Positions 54,092 to 63,548 of a stretch of DNA of 64,000 bases are shown piece by piece; within the stretch, counting starts at the first letter, position 1, and every line of letters starts with the position of its first letter. This stretch comes from Oceanobacillus damuensis (lineage in GTDB: Bacteria; Bacillota; Bacilli; Bacillales; Amphibacillaceae), in NCBI RefSeq assembly GCF_001618145.1, contig NZ_LQNF01000029.1:1-64000 (forward strand), in the 5' to 3' direction. The position numbers and the translations under genes are program-made. Under the pieces are notes generated by a model that was not told the origin of the DNA, made no database searches, and worked only from the letters and a program-made list of their open reading frames with translations.

Positions 54092-54871
54092 ATGCTTGAA
54101 TTAATTAATATTAATAGTCTTCCAGTTTTTTTGCTGATTCTGGTCCGTGTATTGGCGTTTTTTGTCACAATGCCACTATTTTCGTATAGGACTGTACCAT
54201 TTCAGTTTAAAATCGGTTTTAGTTTCTTTTTGGCGATGATTATGTTTTATACAGTTGATACAAGCACCTTCGCTATAGATGAGATGTACATTTTCCTGCT
54301 AGTCAAGGAAGCTCTTGTGGGCCTGCTTATCGGTCTGATTGCATTTATAATTGTTTCAGGGCTTCAAATTGCTGGTGGATTTATAGATTTCCAGATGGGA
54401 TTTGCAATTGCAAATGTGATGGATCCTCAAACTGGAGCGCAAAGTCCATTAACAGGCCAATATCTGTACATTATTGCCCTGTTATTTCTATTATCGGTTG
54501 ATGGTCATCATTTGATAATAGATGGAATATTCAATAGTTATCATTTTATACCTCTTGATACGTTTATCCCTTTTGGAAATAGCTCTATTGCTGATTTTGT
54601 CATCACAACATTCAATATGATGTTTTTAATAGCATTTCAGATTGCCATCCCGATTGTAGGCTGTTTGTTTTTGGTGGATGTCGCTCTCGGAATTATCGCA
54701 AGGACTGTTCCGCAGATGAATGTATTTGTTGTAGGGTTACCGTTGAAGATATTTGTCAGTTTTGCTGCAATTCTCGTTTTTCTCCCTTTATATATTACAC
54801 TTGTGAGAAGTCTGTTCCACTCAATGTTTGAAGCAATGCGAGTTCTCATGCAGCTTTTTGGGGGTGCTTAA
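54092..54871 (+). CDS. fliR: Flagellar export gate protein FliR
   Basis: 259 residues, about six membrane helices, with FLLILVRVLAFFVTMPLFSYRTVPFQFKIG near the start and GFAIANVMDPQTGAQSPLTGQ in the middle. The ribosome site is weak because it begins 4 bp after the fliQ stop, suggesting coupling. Confidence 0.96.
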   Translation: MLELININSLPVFLLILVRVLAFFVTMPLFSYRTVPFQFKIGFSFFLAMIMFYTVDTSTFAIDEMYIFLLVKEALVGLLIGLIAFIIVSGLQIAGGFIDFQMGFAIANVMDPQTGAQSPLTGQYLYIIALLFLLSVDGHHLIIDGIFNSYHFIPLDTFIPFGNSSIADFVITTFNMMFLIAFQIAIPIVGCLFLVDVALGIIARTVPQMNVFVVGLPLKIFVSFAAILVFLPLYITLVRSLFHSMFEAMRVLMQLFGGA

Positions 54872-54872
54872 T

Positions 54873-55952
54873 TTGCGATTGAAACTGGATTTACAATTTT
54901 TTGCTGGTGAAAAAACTGAAAAAGCCACACCAAAGAAGCGTCAGGATGAACGAAAAAAAGGGAAAGTTGCTAAGAGTCAGGACATTAATACAGCGTTACT
55001 GCTATTATTTTGTTTTATTGCGTTATTTGTCTTTGGTGGATATATGCTGGGAAAAATGATTGGCGTTTATCAGCATTCCTTTACGGAACTGATTAATTGG
55101 GAATTGACAGAGATATCCGTGCATCGGATTTTTACAAGTATGACATTGGAAACTGCTATGATGCTTGCCCCGATTATGGCTATCGCAATGATTGGAGGAG
55201 TAACCTCCAATTTAATGCAAATAGGTTTTCTGTTTACGACAAAGCCATTGAAACTAGACTTAAAGAAGATTGACCCTATACAGGGGGCAAAAAGAATTTT
55301 TTCCATTCGTGCGCTTGTGGAACTTCTTAAATCATTATTTAAGATTGTCCTCATAGGTGCAATTACTTTTACGATCATCTGGTTATACAAAGATGACATG
55401 TTGATGATGTCCTTTACAAATGCGGAAAATGCACTTGCATTTTTTGGCAGGGTGACTTTTATTATGGGGATTTCATCCATCATCGCTTTATTGTTTCTTT
55501 CTGTTTTCGATTATACATATCAGCGCTATGACTTTGAAAAGAATATGCGCATGTCAAAGCAGGATATAAAGGATGAATACAAAAATGTTGAAGGTGACCC
55601 CCTCATTAAATCCAAAATCAAGGAAAAGCAAAGGCAGATGGCAACCAGAAGAATGATGAGTGAAGTACCGAATGCCGATGTCATTATCACGAATCCCACC
55701 CATTATGCTATTGCCATTAAATATGATGAAGAGAAAGCAAGTGCACCATATGTTCTAGCGAAAGGGACGGACAAAACAGCATTGAAAATTAAAGAGATTG
55801 CCAAGGCAAATAAGGTTGTAACCGTGGAGAACAAACCGCTTGCCAGAGGGCTTTACAGTGCAGCGGATATTGGCGATGTAATTCCGGAAGAATTTTTTAA
55901 GGCAGTCGCCGAAGTTTTGGCATATGTATATCGACTAGAGAAAAAAGTTTGA
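54873..55952 (+). CDS. flhB: Flagellar export protein FlhB
   Basis: 359 residues from a TTG at 54873 (LRLKLDLQFFAGEKTEKATPKKRQDERKKGKVAKS). Four membrane segments are followed by the cytoplasmic domain with the autocleavage motif NPTHYAIAIKY (about 267). It switches export from hook to filament with FliK. The ATG at 54828 lies inside fliR and before the ribosome site, so it is rejected as the start. Confidence 0.95.
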   Translation: MRLKLDLQFFAGEKTEKATPKKRQDERKKGKVAKSQDINTALLLLFCFIALFVFGGYMLGKMIGVYQHSFTELINWELTEISVHRIFTSMTLETAMMLAPIMAIAMIGGVTSNLMQIGFLFTTKPLKLDLKKIDPIQGAKRIFSIRALVELLKSLFKIVLIGAITFTIIWLYKDDMLMMSFTNAENALAFFGRVTFIMGISSIIALLFLSVFDYTYQRYDFEKNMRMSKQDIKDEYKNVEGDPLIKSKIKEKQRQMATRRMMSEVPNADVIITNPTHYAIAIKYDEEKASAPYVLAKGTDKTALKIKEIAKANKVVTVENKPLARGLYSAADIGDVIPEEFFKAVAEVLAYVYRLEKKV

Positions 55953-55971
55953 GCAATGAGGAGAGACATTA

Positions 55972-58005
55972 ATGAAAGCGCGGGATTTATCAGTACTTTT
56001 AGCAGTAATTCTAGTAATCATCATGTTGGTTATCCCATTACCGGGATGGCTATTAAGTTTTTTCATTTTAATTAATATCCTATTAGCGCTGATTGCTATC
56101 TTGGTTTCCATGAATACAACTGAACCACTGCAGTTCTCGGTTTTTCCGACATTAATATTACTATTGACTTTATTTCGTCTCGCGCTGAATGTTTCAACTA
56201 CAAGGTCAATATTGTCTGAAGCGGACGCAGGTGGGGTTGTTGATACATTTGGAACTTTTGTAATTGGTGGAAATCCGCTCGTAGGTTTCGTAGTTTTTAT
56301 TATCCTCGTAATCATTAACTTCCTTGTTATCACAAAGGGTTCTGAACGGGTATCTGAAGTGGCTGCACGTTTCTCACTCGATGCAATGCCAGGGAAACAA
56401 ATGAGTGTCGACGCAGATTTAAATGCAGGGTTAATTTCAGAAAAGCAGGCTAAAGAAAGAAGAGAGAAGATTGAAAGAGAAGCAGATTTCCATGGTTCTA
56501 TGGATGGTGCGAGTAAATTTGTCAAAGGGGATGCAATTGCAGGAATCATAATCGTGCTAATCAACATCGTATTTGGCCTGATTATCGGTATGGTTCAGAT
56601 GGGTCTGTCCTTTGAAGAGGCGATTAATACATTCATGAGACTTACTGTTGGTGATGGGCTAGTAAGTCAAATTCCAGCACTTCTCATATCTACTGCTACA
56701 GGGATTGTTGTAACTCGGTCTGCCGGGGCGGGGAATTTAAGCGCTGAGGTTACAGACCAGTTATTACAGTTTCCGAAAATGCTCTATATTGCAGCCGGTA
56801 CCATCTTTCTTCTTGGTCTGACACCAATTAACTTTTTTCTGACAACACTACTCGCCGGGGTTTTGGGTGTAAGTGCATATTTTATGCAAAAGAAGTCGGA
56901 AGAACCCGACATACCGGATATTGAAGAAGAGGATCAGACAGAAAGCTCTGCCATGAAGTCTTCTGAGAATGTTGTCAGTCTGTTGAATATGGATCCTATT
57001 GAATTTGAGTTTGGCTATGCGCTTATACCACTTGCTGATACGAGCCAGGGTGGAGATCTATTGGATCGGATCATCATGATACGCAGACAATTGGCTATTG
57101 AGCTCGGTATTGTTATTCCTATCGTTCGAATACGGGATAATATCCAACTTAATCCAAATGAATATCGTTTAAAAATTAAAGGGAATGAAGTTGCAGCAGG
57201 TGAACTTATGCTCGATCATTATTTGGCAATGGCTCCGGATTTCAGTGATGACGAAATCGAAGGCATCGATACAAAGGAACCGGCCTTCGGGTTGCCTGCC
57301 AAATGGATTAGCGAAGAAATGAAGGATGAAGCAGAAATGTCCGGTTACACGGTAGTGGATCCTCCTTCTGTCGTTTCTACCCATATAACGGAAGTAATCA
57401 AGAAGAACGCCCATACATTGTTAGGCAGACAAGAGACAAAACAGTTGATCGATCATCTCAAAGAAAGCTATCCAATTTTGGTAGAAGAAGTAACACCGGA
57501 GCCTTTGGCAATTGGAGAAATACAAAAAGTACTTGCCAAGCTGCTTAGAGAGAATATTTCCATACGGAACCTGCCAGTTATTTTTGAAACATTAGCAGAT
57601 TTTTCCAAAATGACGAATGATACAGAGCTTCTTGGGGAATATGTGAGACAAGCCCTCTCATCTCAAATAACGAAACAGTATGCAAATGATGATATGTCAC
57701 TTAAAGTGATTACAGTTTCAGGAAAAGTTGAAAAGCTGATAGCTGAAAATATCCAGCAGACAGAACATGGTAATTACCTTTCGCTTGATCCTGACGCACA
57801 GCAGGAAATTATTAAAACGATTCATGCTGAAGCAGAAAAACTTGCTCTTCAGGAAGAATCAGCTATCATCTTGTGTTCTCCTGCAGTGAGAATGTATTTG
57901 AAGCAATTGCTTGACCGTTTCCTGCCGCAAATAGTGGTGTTATCCTATAATGAACTTGAACCAGATGTTCAGGTACAAAGTGTCGGGGTGGTGAATGTAG
58001 CTTGA
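55972..58005 (+). CDS. flhA: Flagellar export gate protein FlhA
   Basis: 677 residues. Eight membrane segments in the first 320 residues, including the FHIPEP-type block LRLALNVSTTRSILS and DAMPGKQMSVDADLNAGLI; the large cytoplasmic ring domain begins near 340. It docks export chaperones. Overlaps flhF by 4 bases. Confidence 0.97.
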   Translation: MKARDLSVLLAVILVIIMLVIPLPGWLLSFFILINILLALIAILVSMNTTEPLQFSVFPTLILLLTLFRLALNVSTTRSILSEADAGGVVDTFGTFVIGGNPLVGFVVFIILVIINFLVITKGSERVSEVAARFSLDAMPGKQMSVDADLNAGLISEKQAKERREKIEREADFHGSMDGASKFVKGDAIAGIIIVLINIVFGLIIGMVQMGLSFEEAINTFMRLTVGDGLVSQIPALLISTATGIVVTRSAGAGNLSAEVTDQLLQFPKMLYIAAGTIFLLGLTPINFFLTTLLAGVLGVSAYFMQKKSEEPDIPDIEEEDQTESSAMKSSENVVSLLNMDPIEFEFGYALIPLADTSQGGDLLDRIIMIRRQLAIELGIVIPIVRIRDNIQLNPNEYRLKIKGNEVAAGELMLDHYLAMAPDFSDDEIEGIDTKEPAFGLPAKWISEEMKDEAEMSGYTVVDPPSVVSTHITEVIKKNAHTLLGRQETKQLIDHLKESYPILVEEVTPEPLAIGEIQKVLAKLLRENISIRNLPVIFETLADFSKMTNDTELLGEYVRQALSSQITKQYANDDMSLKVITVSGKVEKLIAENIQQTEHGNYLSLDPDAQQEIIKTIHAEAEKLALQEESAIILCSPAVRMYLKQLLDRFLPQIVVLSYNELEPDVQVQSVGVVNVA

Positions 58006-59123
58006 AAGTAAAAAAGTATGTAGCAAAATCAATGCCGGAAGCTATGAACCAAATTCGCAAGGAACTTGGACCGGAAGCGGTTATCCTTCATTCAAAGGAA
58101 GTTGTGAACGGTGGTTTTCTTGGCTTCTTCAAAAAAAAGAATATTGAAGTTGTAGCAGCACTTGATCCACAGCCATTGCCATTAAGGAAAAATGACAGTC
58201 CCGATCCGGCTCCAGTTGTACAGGAGAAGGATCAGGCCAGGGCCAATAATGATAATAACGACATGCTTCAAGAAATCAGAGACTTAAAAAAATTGTTTGA
58301 AATTCAATCGAGACAAGAAATCCAAACTTTTCCTCCGGTATATCAGCTGGCATACGAGGATTTACGGAAACAGGAAGTGGAGGAAAAGCTTGCGGAAGAA
58401 CTTATCCGAACTGTTATCGATGAACTGGGTGACACGGAGGAAGAGATTACGATCGACCTTGTTAAGAATCATGTTAGGTCATTAATTGAAAGAAATCTTA
58501 CTCATCATCGTTCACAGGGCATTGGATATGATAAAAAAGTAATCCAATTTGTAGGACCAACCGGTGTTGGGAAAACGACGACAATTGCTAAGATAGCTGC
58601 AAAAATGATGCTTGATGATCAGAAAAAAGTAGCTTTCATTACTGCAGATACGTACCGAATTGGAGCTGTGGAGCAGTTGAAAACCTATGCACGCATATTG
58701 GATGTCCCGATTGAAGTTGCATATACGATTGATGACTATTATGCAGCGATCGAAAAATTTTCCGCTTATGATGTGATACTCGTCGATACAGCGGGTCGAA
58801 ATTTCAGGGATAAAAAATATATTGAAGAACTCGAATCCATACTGGATATGAGAATGATGAATACGTATCTAGTGCTTTCACTGACAACTAAGCAAAAAGA
58901 TCTCATGGAAATTTATGAACAGTTTCAGCACCTTAACATTCGTGATGTCATCTTTACAAAGCTGGATGAAACAAGCCAGTATGGGAGTATCCTGAATATA
59001 TCAATGGGAAAACAAGTAGGAGTTGCTTGTATTGCCAATGGTCAGGATGTGCCGGAGGATTTGATGGAATCGAAGCCGGAATATATCAGCAAACTTTTGG
59101 TGGGTGACCATGATGGCAAATGA
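58002..59123 (+). CDS. flhF: SRP-like GTPase FlhF
   Basis: 373 residues from a TTG. The N-terminal basic domain is KKYVAKSMPEAMNQIRKELGPEAVILHSKEV. The G domain has [16 protein letters not shown] (about 185-200), DTAGRNFRDKKYI and TKLDETSQYGS. It sets flagellar position and number together with FlhG, its activator, encoded next. Overlaps flhG. Confidence 0.95.
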   Translation: MKVKKYVAKSMPEAMNQIRKELGPEAVILHSKEVVNGGFLGFFKKKNIEVVAALDPQPLPLRKNDSPDPAPVVQEKDQARANNDNNDMLQEIRDLKKLFEIQSRQEIQTFPPVYQLAYEDLRKQEVEEKLAEELIRTVIDELGDTEEEITIDLVKNHVRSLIERNLTHHRSQGIGYDKKVIQFVGPTGVGKTTTIAKIAAKMMLDDQKKVAFITADTYRIGAVEQLKTYARILDVPIEVAYTIDDYYAAIEKFSAYDVILVDTAGRNFRDKKYIEELESILDMRMMNTYLVLSLTTKQKDLMEIYEQFQHLNIRDVIFTKLDETSQYGSILNISMGKQVGVACIANGQDVPEDLMESKPEYISKLLVGDHDGK

Positions 59124-59976
59124 TCAAGCGGCAGGACTGAGACGTAAAATCAATTCTATGAAAACACCAAAAGAGGCAAAAACGATATCCATCATCAGTG
59201 GAAAAGGCGGGGTTGGGAAATCCAACTTTGCACTGAACTTCTCTCTTCAGTTAATAAAGAACGAGAAAAAAGTGTTGCTTTTTGACCTTGATGTAGGTAT
59301 GGGAAATATCGATATTCTTATGGGGTTGAGAGCCAAAAAGACGATTATTGATATGTTTGATGAACGATTATCCGTTCATGATATTATTGAAACCGGACCA
59401 ATTGGATTATCCTATATTGCTGCGGGATCAGGAATGACTAACTTCTTTAAGCTGAATGGGGAGGATAAAACCCATTTCTACGAACAGTACAAGGAATTGG
59501 TGCAGATGTATGATTATATCCTTTTCGATATGGGTGCGGGTGTTACAGAGGAAGGGCTGTACTTTATTCTTTCTTCGGATGAATGTATTGTCATTACAAA
59601 CCCTGAACCAACTTCCCTGACAGATGCTTATGGAATGATCAAACATGTAATCAACAACCAGAGCAGCATGCCGGTATATATAGTAATGAATCGTGCGGCG
59701 AGTCATCGTGAAGGGGTGAAATCACTTCAAGGATTCACAGGGGTAGTAACTAAGTTTCTTGATGTCCAGATAAATTCGATGGGAATCATACCGGATGACA
59801 AGGTGGTAACGCAGGCTGTTATCAGACAAGTGCCATATGTTTTATACAATGAAAAATCGAAAGCTGCCAAAGCAATAAAAGAAATTGCTGATAATTATCT
59901 CGTAAATTCGAATGAAGTTGACAGATCTTCACCTTTCTCTTTTGTTCGGAAATTAAAACAACTAATCGAGAGGTGA
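59113..59976 (+). CDS. flhG: MinD-like ATPase FlhG (YlxH)
   Basis: About 287 residues. Deviant Walker A SGKGGVGKSNFALNFSLQL (about 27-45), then FDLDVGMGNIDILMG and DYILFDMGAGVTE. The N-terminal DQAAGLRRKI matches the activation helix that stimulates FlhF GTPase in known FlhG. Starts at GTG 59104, ATG 59110 or ATG 59113; the last is taken here. Confidence 0.93.
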   Translation: MANDQAAGLRRKINSMKTPKEAKTISIISGKGGVGKSNFALNFSLQLIKNEKKVLLFDLDVGMGNIDILMGLRAKKTIIDMFDERLSVHDIIETGPIGLSYIAAGSGMTNFFKLNGEDKTHFYEQYKELVQMYDYILFDMGAGVTEEGLYFILSSDECIVITNPEPTSLTDAYGMIKHVINNQSSMPVYIVMNRAASHREGVKSLQGFTGVVTKFLDVQINSMGIIPDDKVVTQAVIRQVPYVLYNEKSKAAKAIKEIADNYLVNSNEVDRSSPFSFVRKLKQLIER

Positions 59977-59981
59977 TTAGG

Positions 59982-61028
59982 ATGATACCAATCCGGGTTC
60001 TAGTAATCGATGATTCGGCATTTATGAGAAAAGTAATCTCCAATATTCTCAATAGCGATTCCCGAATTGACGTGATAGCTGTTGCTCGGAATGGAGAAGA
60101 AGGCTTAAAGAAACTTAACGAACTTTCTCCAGATGTAGTCACATTGGATGTGCACATGCCAATTATGAATGGGATAGATACTTTACGGGAAATCATGAAA
60201 ACCAATCCTACCCCTGTTGTGATGCTTTCCAGTGTCACAGAGGAAGGCACTGCAAATACGATACAGGCAATATCGAATGGGGCGGTTGACTTTATAACAA
60301 AACCATCCGGTCCCATATCCCTTGATATACAAATGATTGGGAATGAAATCACTTCAAAAGTGTATACAGCTTCTCAAGTCACCGTCAAAAAAAACAAAAC
60401 AATAAGGGAGACACCAGTTAAAAGACTGATAACACCAATTGGAAAAGAGCATGAAAAAACAATAGTGACTATCGGAACTTCCACCGGTGGACCAAGAGCA
60501 CTCCAACAGGTGCTGACCAGTTTACCTAATAATTTTCCAGCACCAATAGTAATCGTCCAGCATATGCCAAAAGGTTTTACGAAGTCACTGGCTGACCGTC
60601 TGAATGATCTGAGTGCAATTGAAGTGAAGGAAGCCGTGCATGGTGAAATGTTAGAAAAGGGTACTGCATATATAGCACCTGGAGGCAAGCATATGACCGT
60701 GAAGAAAATTGGCACATCCATAGCGATTCACCTATCGAAGGAGGCACCAATAAAGGGACATCGACCGGCCGTTGACATCTTGTTCGGTTCAGTCGCTTCG
60801 GTTAAGCAGGTGAATAAGATTGCTGTAGTTTTGACCGGCATGGGAAATGATGGTTCGGAAGGCATCGTAAAAATGAAGGACACTGACGAAAAGACAATCG
60901 TTATCGCCGAATCACAAGAAACCTCCATTGTATATGGGATGCCCAAGTCTGCTGTAAAAACTGGATATGTAGATCATCAATTACCACTTCATGAGATAGC
61001 AGATATACTCATTAGGTTAAAGAAATAA
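59982..61028 (+). CDS. cheB: Protein-glutamate methylesterase CheB
   Basis: 348 residues. Receiver domain with LVIDDSAFMRKVI and phospho-Asp in VVTLDVHMPIMNG (about 55). The catalytic domain has Ser in TIGTSTGGPRALQ (about 166), His in IVQHMPKGFT (about 192) and Asp in LTGMGNDGSEG (about 288). It removes methyl groups from chemoreceptors. The ATG at 59982 follows GAGAGGTGA. Downstream, cheW follows directly where cheA would be expected. Confidence 0.96.
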   Translation: MIPIRVLVIDDSAFMRKVISNILNSDSRIDVIAVARNGEEGLKKLNELSPDVVTLDVHMPIMNGIDTLREIMKTNPTPVVMLSSVTEEGTANTIQAISNGAVDFITKPSGPISLDIQMIGNEITSKVYTASQVTVKKNKTIRETPVKRLITPIGKEHEKTIVTIGTSTGGPRALQQVLTSLPNNFPAPIVIVQHMPKGFTKSLADRLNDLSAIEVKEAVHGEMLEKGTAYIAPGGKHMTVKKIGTSIAIHLSKEAPIKGHRPAVDILFGSVASVKQVNKIAVVLTGMGNDGSEGIVKMKDTDEKTIVIAESQETSIVYGMPKSAVKTGYVDHQLPLHEIADILIRLKK

Positions 61029-61084
61029 TAAGGATTGCCGCGTAAAGGAATACATAAATGCATTTACTTGAAGGGGAGTTTAAA

Positions 61085-61558
61085 ATGGAAAACATTAATG
61101 TTGAAACAAGAAAAATGATTATTTTCCAGCTCGAAGATGAGGAATATGCAGTATCAGTAAATCAAATCGGGTCTATTGAGAGGCTGATGCCAATCACGAG
61201 AATTCCTCAAACGGAACCTTTTGTCAAAGGGGTTATAAATCTTCGAGGTGTTATCATCCCTGTAATTGATTTACGATTGAGATTTAACATGCAGATTGCG
61301 GAGCTGAACGACAATAACCGAATTATTATAGCAAAATTCAATGAAGTAGAGGTTGGTCTGATTGTCGATTCTGCCAATGATGTAATCGACATTCCCGTAG
61401 ATGAGATTGAGCCGGCACCAGAAGTAATCGGAACTGTTGATGCAGACTATATCGAAGGAGTCGCTAAAATAGAAAATCGTTTATTGATACTGCTGGATTT
61501 ACCTGAAGTTTTATCGTTGCAGGAACTTGACGAATTGCAATTGATGGAAGGTCAATAA
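61085..61558 (+). CDS. cheW: Chemotaxis coupling protein CheW
   Basis: 157 residues, a single CheW domain: MIIFQLEDEEYAVSVNQIGSIERLMPITRIPQTEPFVKGVINLRGVIIPVIDLRLRF. It bridges receptors to the kinase CheA. The ATG at 61085 follows AGGGGAGTT; an in-frame ATG at 61058 lacks a site. The 56 bp separating it from cheB hold no cheA remnant. Confidence 0.95.
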   Translation: MENINVETRKMIIFQLEDEEYAVSVNQIGSIERLMPITRIPQTEPFVKGVINLRGVIIPVIDLRLRFNMQIAELNDNNRIIIAKFNEVEVGLIVDSANDVIDIPVDEIEPAPEVIGTVDADYIEGVAKIENRLLILLDLPEVLSLQELDELQLMEGQ

Positions 61559-62197
61559 ATGGAATATCTTCACTTAACCTCTTATCAAAAAGACGTTTTA
61601 AAGGAAATCGGCAATATAGGGGCTGGGAATGCAGCAACTTCGCTTTCAAAGTTACTTGATAAAAAAATAGAAATGAACGTTCCGTCAGTTAATGTTGTTG
61701 GCTATGATGAATTGATGGAATTGATAGGTGGTCCAGAAGAAATAATCGTCGGACTTCTGTTTCGTATCCACGGAGAAGCTCCAGGTACTGTTTATTTAAT
61801 TTTAAAAGTGGAAGAAGCAGAATATCTGGTCAGGCAACTTACCAATGACCAAGACTTCTCTTTATTTGAGGGAAAACAGGATAAGGAAATGTCCCTCTCT
61901 GCACTGCATGAAATCGGCAATATCGTTACAGGTTCTTATTTAACCGCTTTATCGGATTTCACAAAAATTAATATGCAGCCTTCTGTTCCATATTTAGGAA
62001 TTGATATGGCTGGTGCCCTCCTTACGGCAGGACTGCTGGAAATATCAAAGGTAATTGATTACGCAATTATAATTGATACGGAGATCAAACTAGATGATCA
62101 AGTAAAAGAAGGAATCAAGGGGAATTTCTTTCTACTGCCGGATCCTGAATCGTTCCCTAAAATATTTGAAGCGTTAGGAATTAACGATCATGAATAA
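61559..62197 (+). CDS. cheC: CheY-P phosphatase CheC
   Basis: 212 residues with the two phosphatase helices KEIGNIGAGNAATSLSKLL (about 15-33) and LHEIGNIVTGSYLTALSDF (about 115-133). It hydrolyses CheY-P and binds CheD. It starts one base after the cheW stop and overlaps cheD by 8 bases. Confidence 0.96.
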   Translation: MEYLHLTSYQKDVLKEIGNIGAGNAATSLSKLLDKKIEMNVPSVNVVGYDELMELIGGPEEIIVGLLFRIHGEAPGTVYLILKVEEAEYLVRQLTNDQDFSLFEGKQDKEMSLSALHEIGNIVTGSYLTALSDFTKINMQPSVPYLGIDMAGALLTAGLLEISKVIDYAIIIDTEIKLDDQVKEGIKGNFFLLPDPESFPKIFEALGINDHE

Positions 62198-62687
62198 GAC
62201 ATCCACCGTTGTTAAAGTGGGGATTGCTGATTTGAATTTAGTGATAGCCCCGGGCACAATCAGGACTTCTGGACTCGGTTCATGTGTAGGTGTGGTGATT
62301 TATGATGCTACGAAAAAGATAGCCGGATTATCACATATCCTGCTCCCTGATTCCAGCGCAGCTAAACAAGTTAAAATAAATCCATTTAAGTATGCCGATA
62401 CAGCTATCCCTTGTCTCGTAAACTCGCTACTCGAAAATGGTGCCAGAAAATTTGCTTTAAAGGCGAAAATAGCTGGTGGAGCACAAATGTTTCAATTCAG
62501 CTCCGGCTCGGATATGATGCGGATAGGTCCAAGAAACACCGAGGCTGTCGAACATAAGCTGAGTGAACTGAACATCTCGGTAATTTCTATGGATGTCGGT
62601 GGCAATGTCGGAAGAACAATAGAGTTTGACCCTCAAACGGGTAACTTGAAAATAAAGAAAGTCAATAAGGAAGAGTTTTTTATTTGA
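62190..62687 (+). CDS. cheD: Chemoreceptor deamidase CheD
   Basis: 165 residues. The catalytic Cys is in GLGSCVGVVIYD and the His in GLSHILLPDS (about 45). It deamidates receptor glutamines and is sequestered by CheC. It overlaps cheC upstream. Confidence 0.96.
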   Translation: MNKTSTVVKVGIADLNLVIAPGTIRTSGLGSCVGVVIYDATKKIAGLSHILLPDSSAAKQVKINPFKYADTAIPCLVNSLLENGARKFALKAKIAGGAQMFQFSSGSDMMRIGPRNTEAVEHKLSELNISVISMDVGGNVGRTIEFDPQTGNLKIKKVNKEEFFI

Positions 62688-62725
62688 GAAGTACGTTAAT
62701 AAAACGGAAGGGGGAGCACAGACAA

Positions 62726-63505
62726 ATGAATTCAAAAAATACTCCTCTTGAACAGGAGCTTTGGAACGATTGGATTACAAATAAGAGCAGTGAGGCTGCC
62801 AATGAACTGATCTCCAATTATATGTATCTCGTCAATTTTCATACGGAGCGAATTTCAAGTCACCTTCCAAATAACGTCAGCAAGGATGATGTTAAAAGCT
62901 TCGGCCTTCTGGGACTTTACGATGCGCTCAAGAAATTCGATCCCGGCCGTGATCTGAAATTTGATACGTATGCATCATTCAGGATTAAAGGGTCGATTAT
63001 TGATGGGCTTCGAAAAGAAGACTGGCTTCCAAGGTCCATCCGAGAAAAGACAAAGAAAGTGGAACAGGCTTCAGAACTTTTTGAACAACAAAACCAAAGG
63101 GAAGCAACTTCCAATGAAATTGCCGAACTTACCGGAATGACAATAGAAGAAGTGGAATCGACCGTTAAAGATTCATTATACGGCAATATACTTTCGATAG
63201 AAGAAAAGCCAAAAGGAAGTAACGGTGATTTGAAAGATGGGATAGGTTATTCGATTCCGGATGAGTCTGCAATACTGCCAGACAAGCATATTTTACAGAA
63301 TGAAATACAAGGGGAGCTTATCGAAGGTATAAAATCTTTAAATGAAAAAGAACAGCTTGTAATCAGCCTTTTCTATAATGAAGAATTAACATTTACCGAA
63401 ATTGGTCAGATCATAGGCTTAACCACTTCAAGAATTTCTCAAATTCATAAACGTTCTATTTTTAAATTGAGAAAGTCATTGAGCAAAATGCAGGTTTTAT
63501 ATTGA
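62726..63505 (+). CDS. sigD: RNA polymerase sigma factor SigD (FliA-type)
   Basis: 259 residues. Region 2 is DDVKSFGLLGLYDALKKFDPGRDLKFDTYASFRIKGSIIDGLRKEDWLPRSIR; region 4 is TFTEIGQIIGLTTSRISQIHKRSI. It drives late flagellar, autolysin and chemotaxis genes; the anti-sigma FlgM is not in the window. The ATG at 62726 follows GGAAGGGGGA; the TTG at 62684 inside cheD lies before that site. Confidence 0.96.
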   Translation: MNSKNTPLEQELWNDWITNKSSEAANELISNYMYLVNFHTERISSHLPNNVSKDDVKSFGLLGLYDALKKFDPGRDLKFDTYASFRIKGSIIDGLRKEDWLPRSIREKTKKVEQASELFEQQNQREATSNEIAELTGMTIEEVESTVKDSLYGNILSIEEKPKGSNGDLKDGIGYSIPDESAILPDKHILQNEIQGELIEGIKSLNEKEQLVISLFYNEELTFTEIGQIIGLTTSRISQIHKRSIFKLRKSLSKMQVLY

Positions 63506-63548
63506 AGATAGCGTTATAGGGATGACATAATTCCGAAGGGGAAAAGAT

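Noticed and set aside
54828-54872. ATG at 54828 as flhB start
   Set aside because: It lies within fliR and before the ribosome site; the conserved FlhB start begins at the TTG at 54873.
55935-56567. 210-codon antisense frame over flhA
   Set aside because: Shadow of the well-supported flhA gene; no ribosome site. The same holds for antisense frames at 6071-6619, 7424-7978 and 59822-60352.
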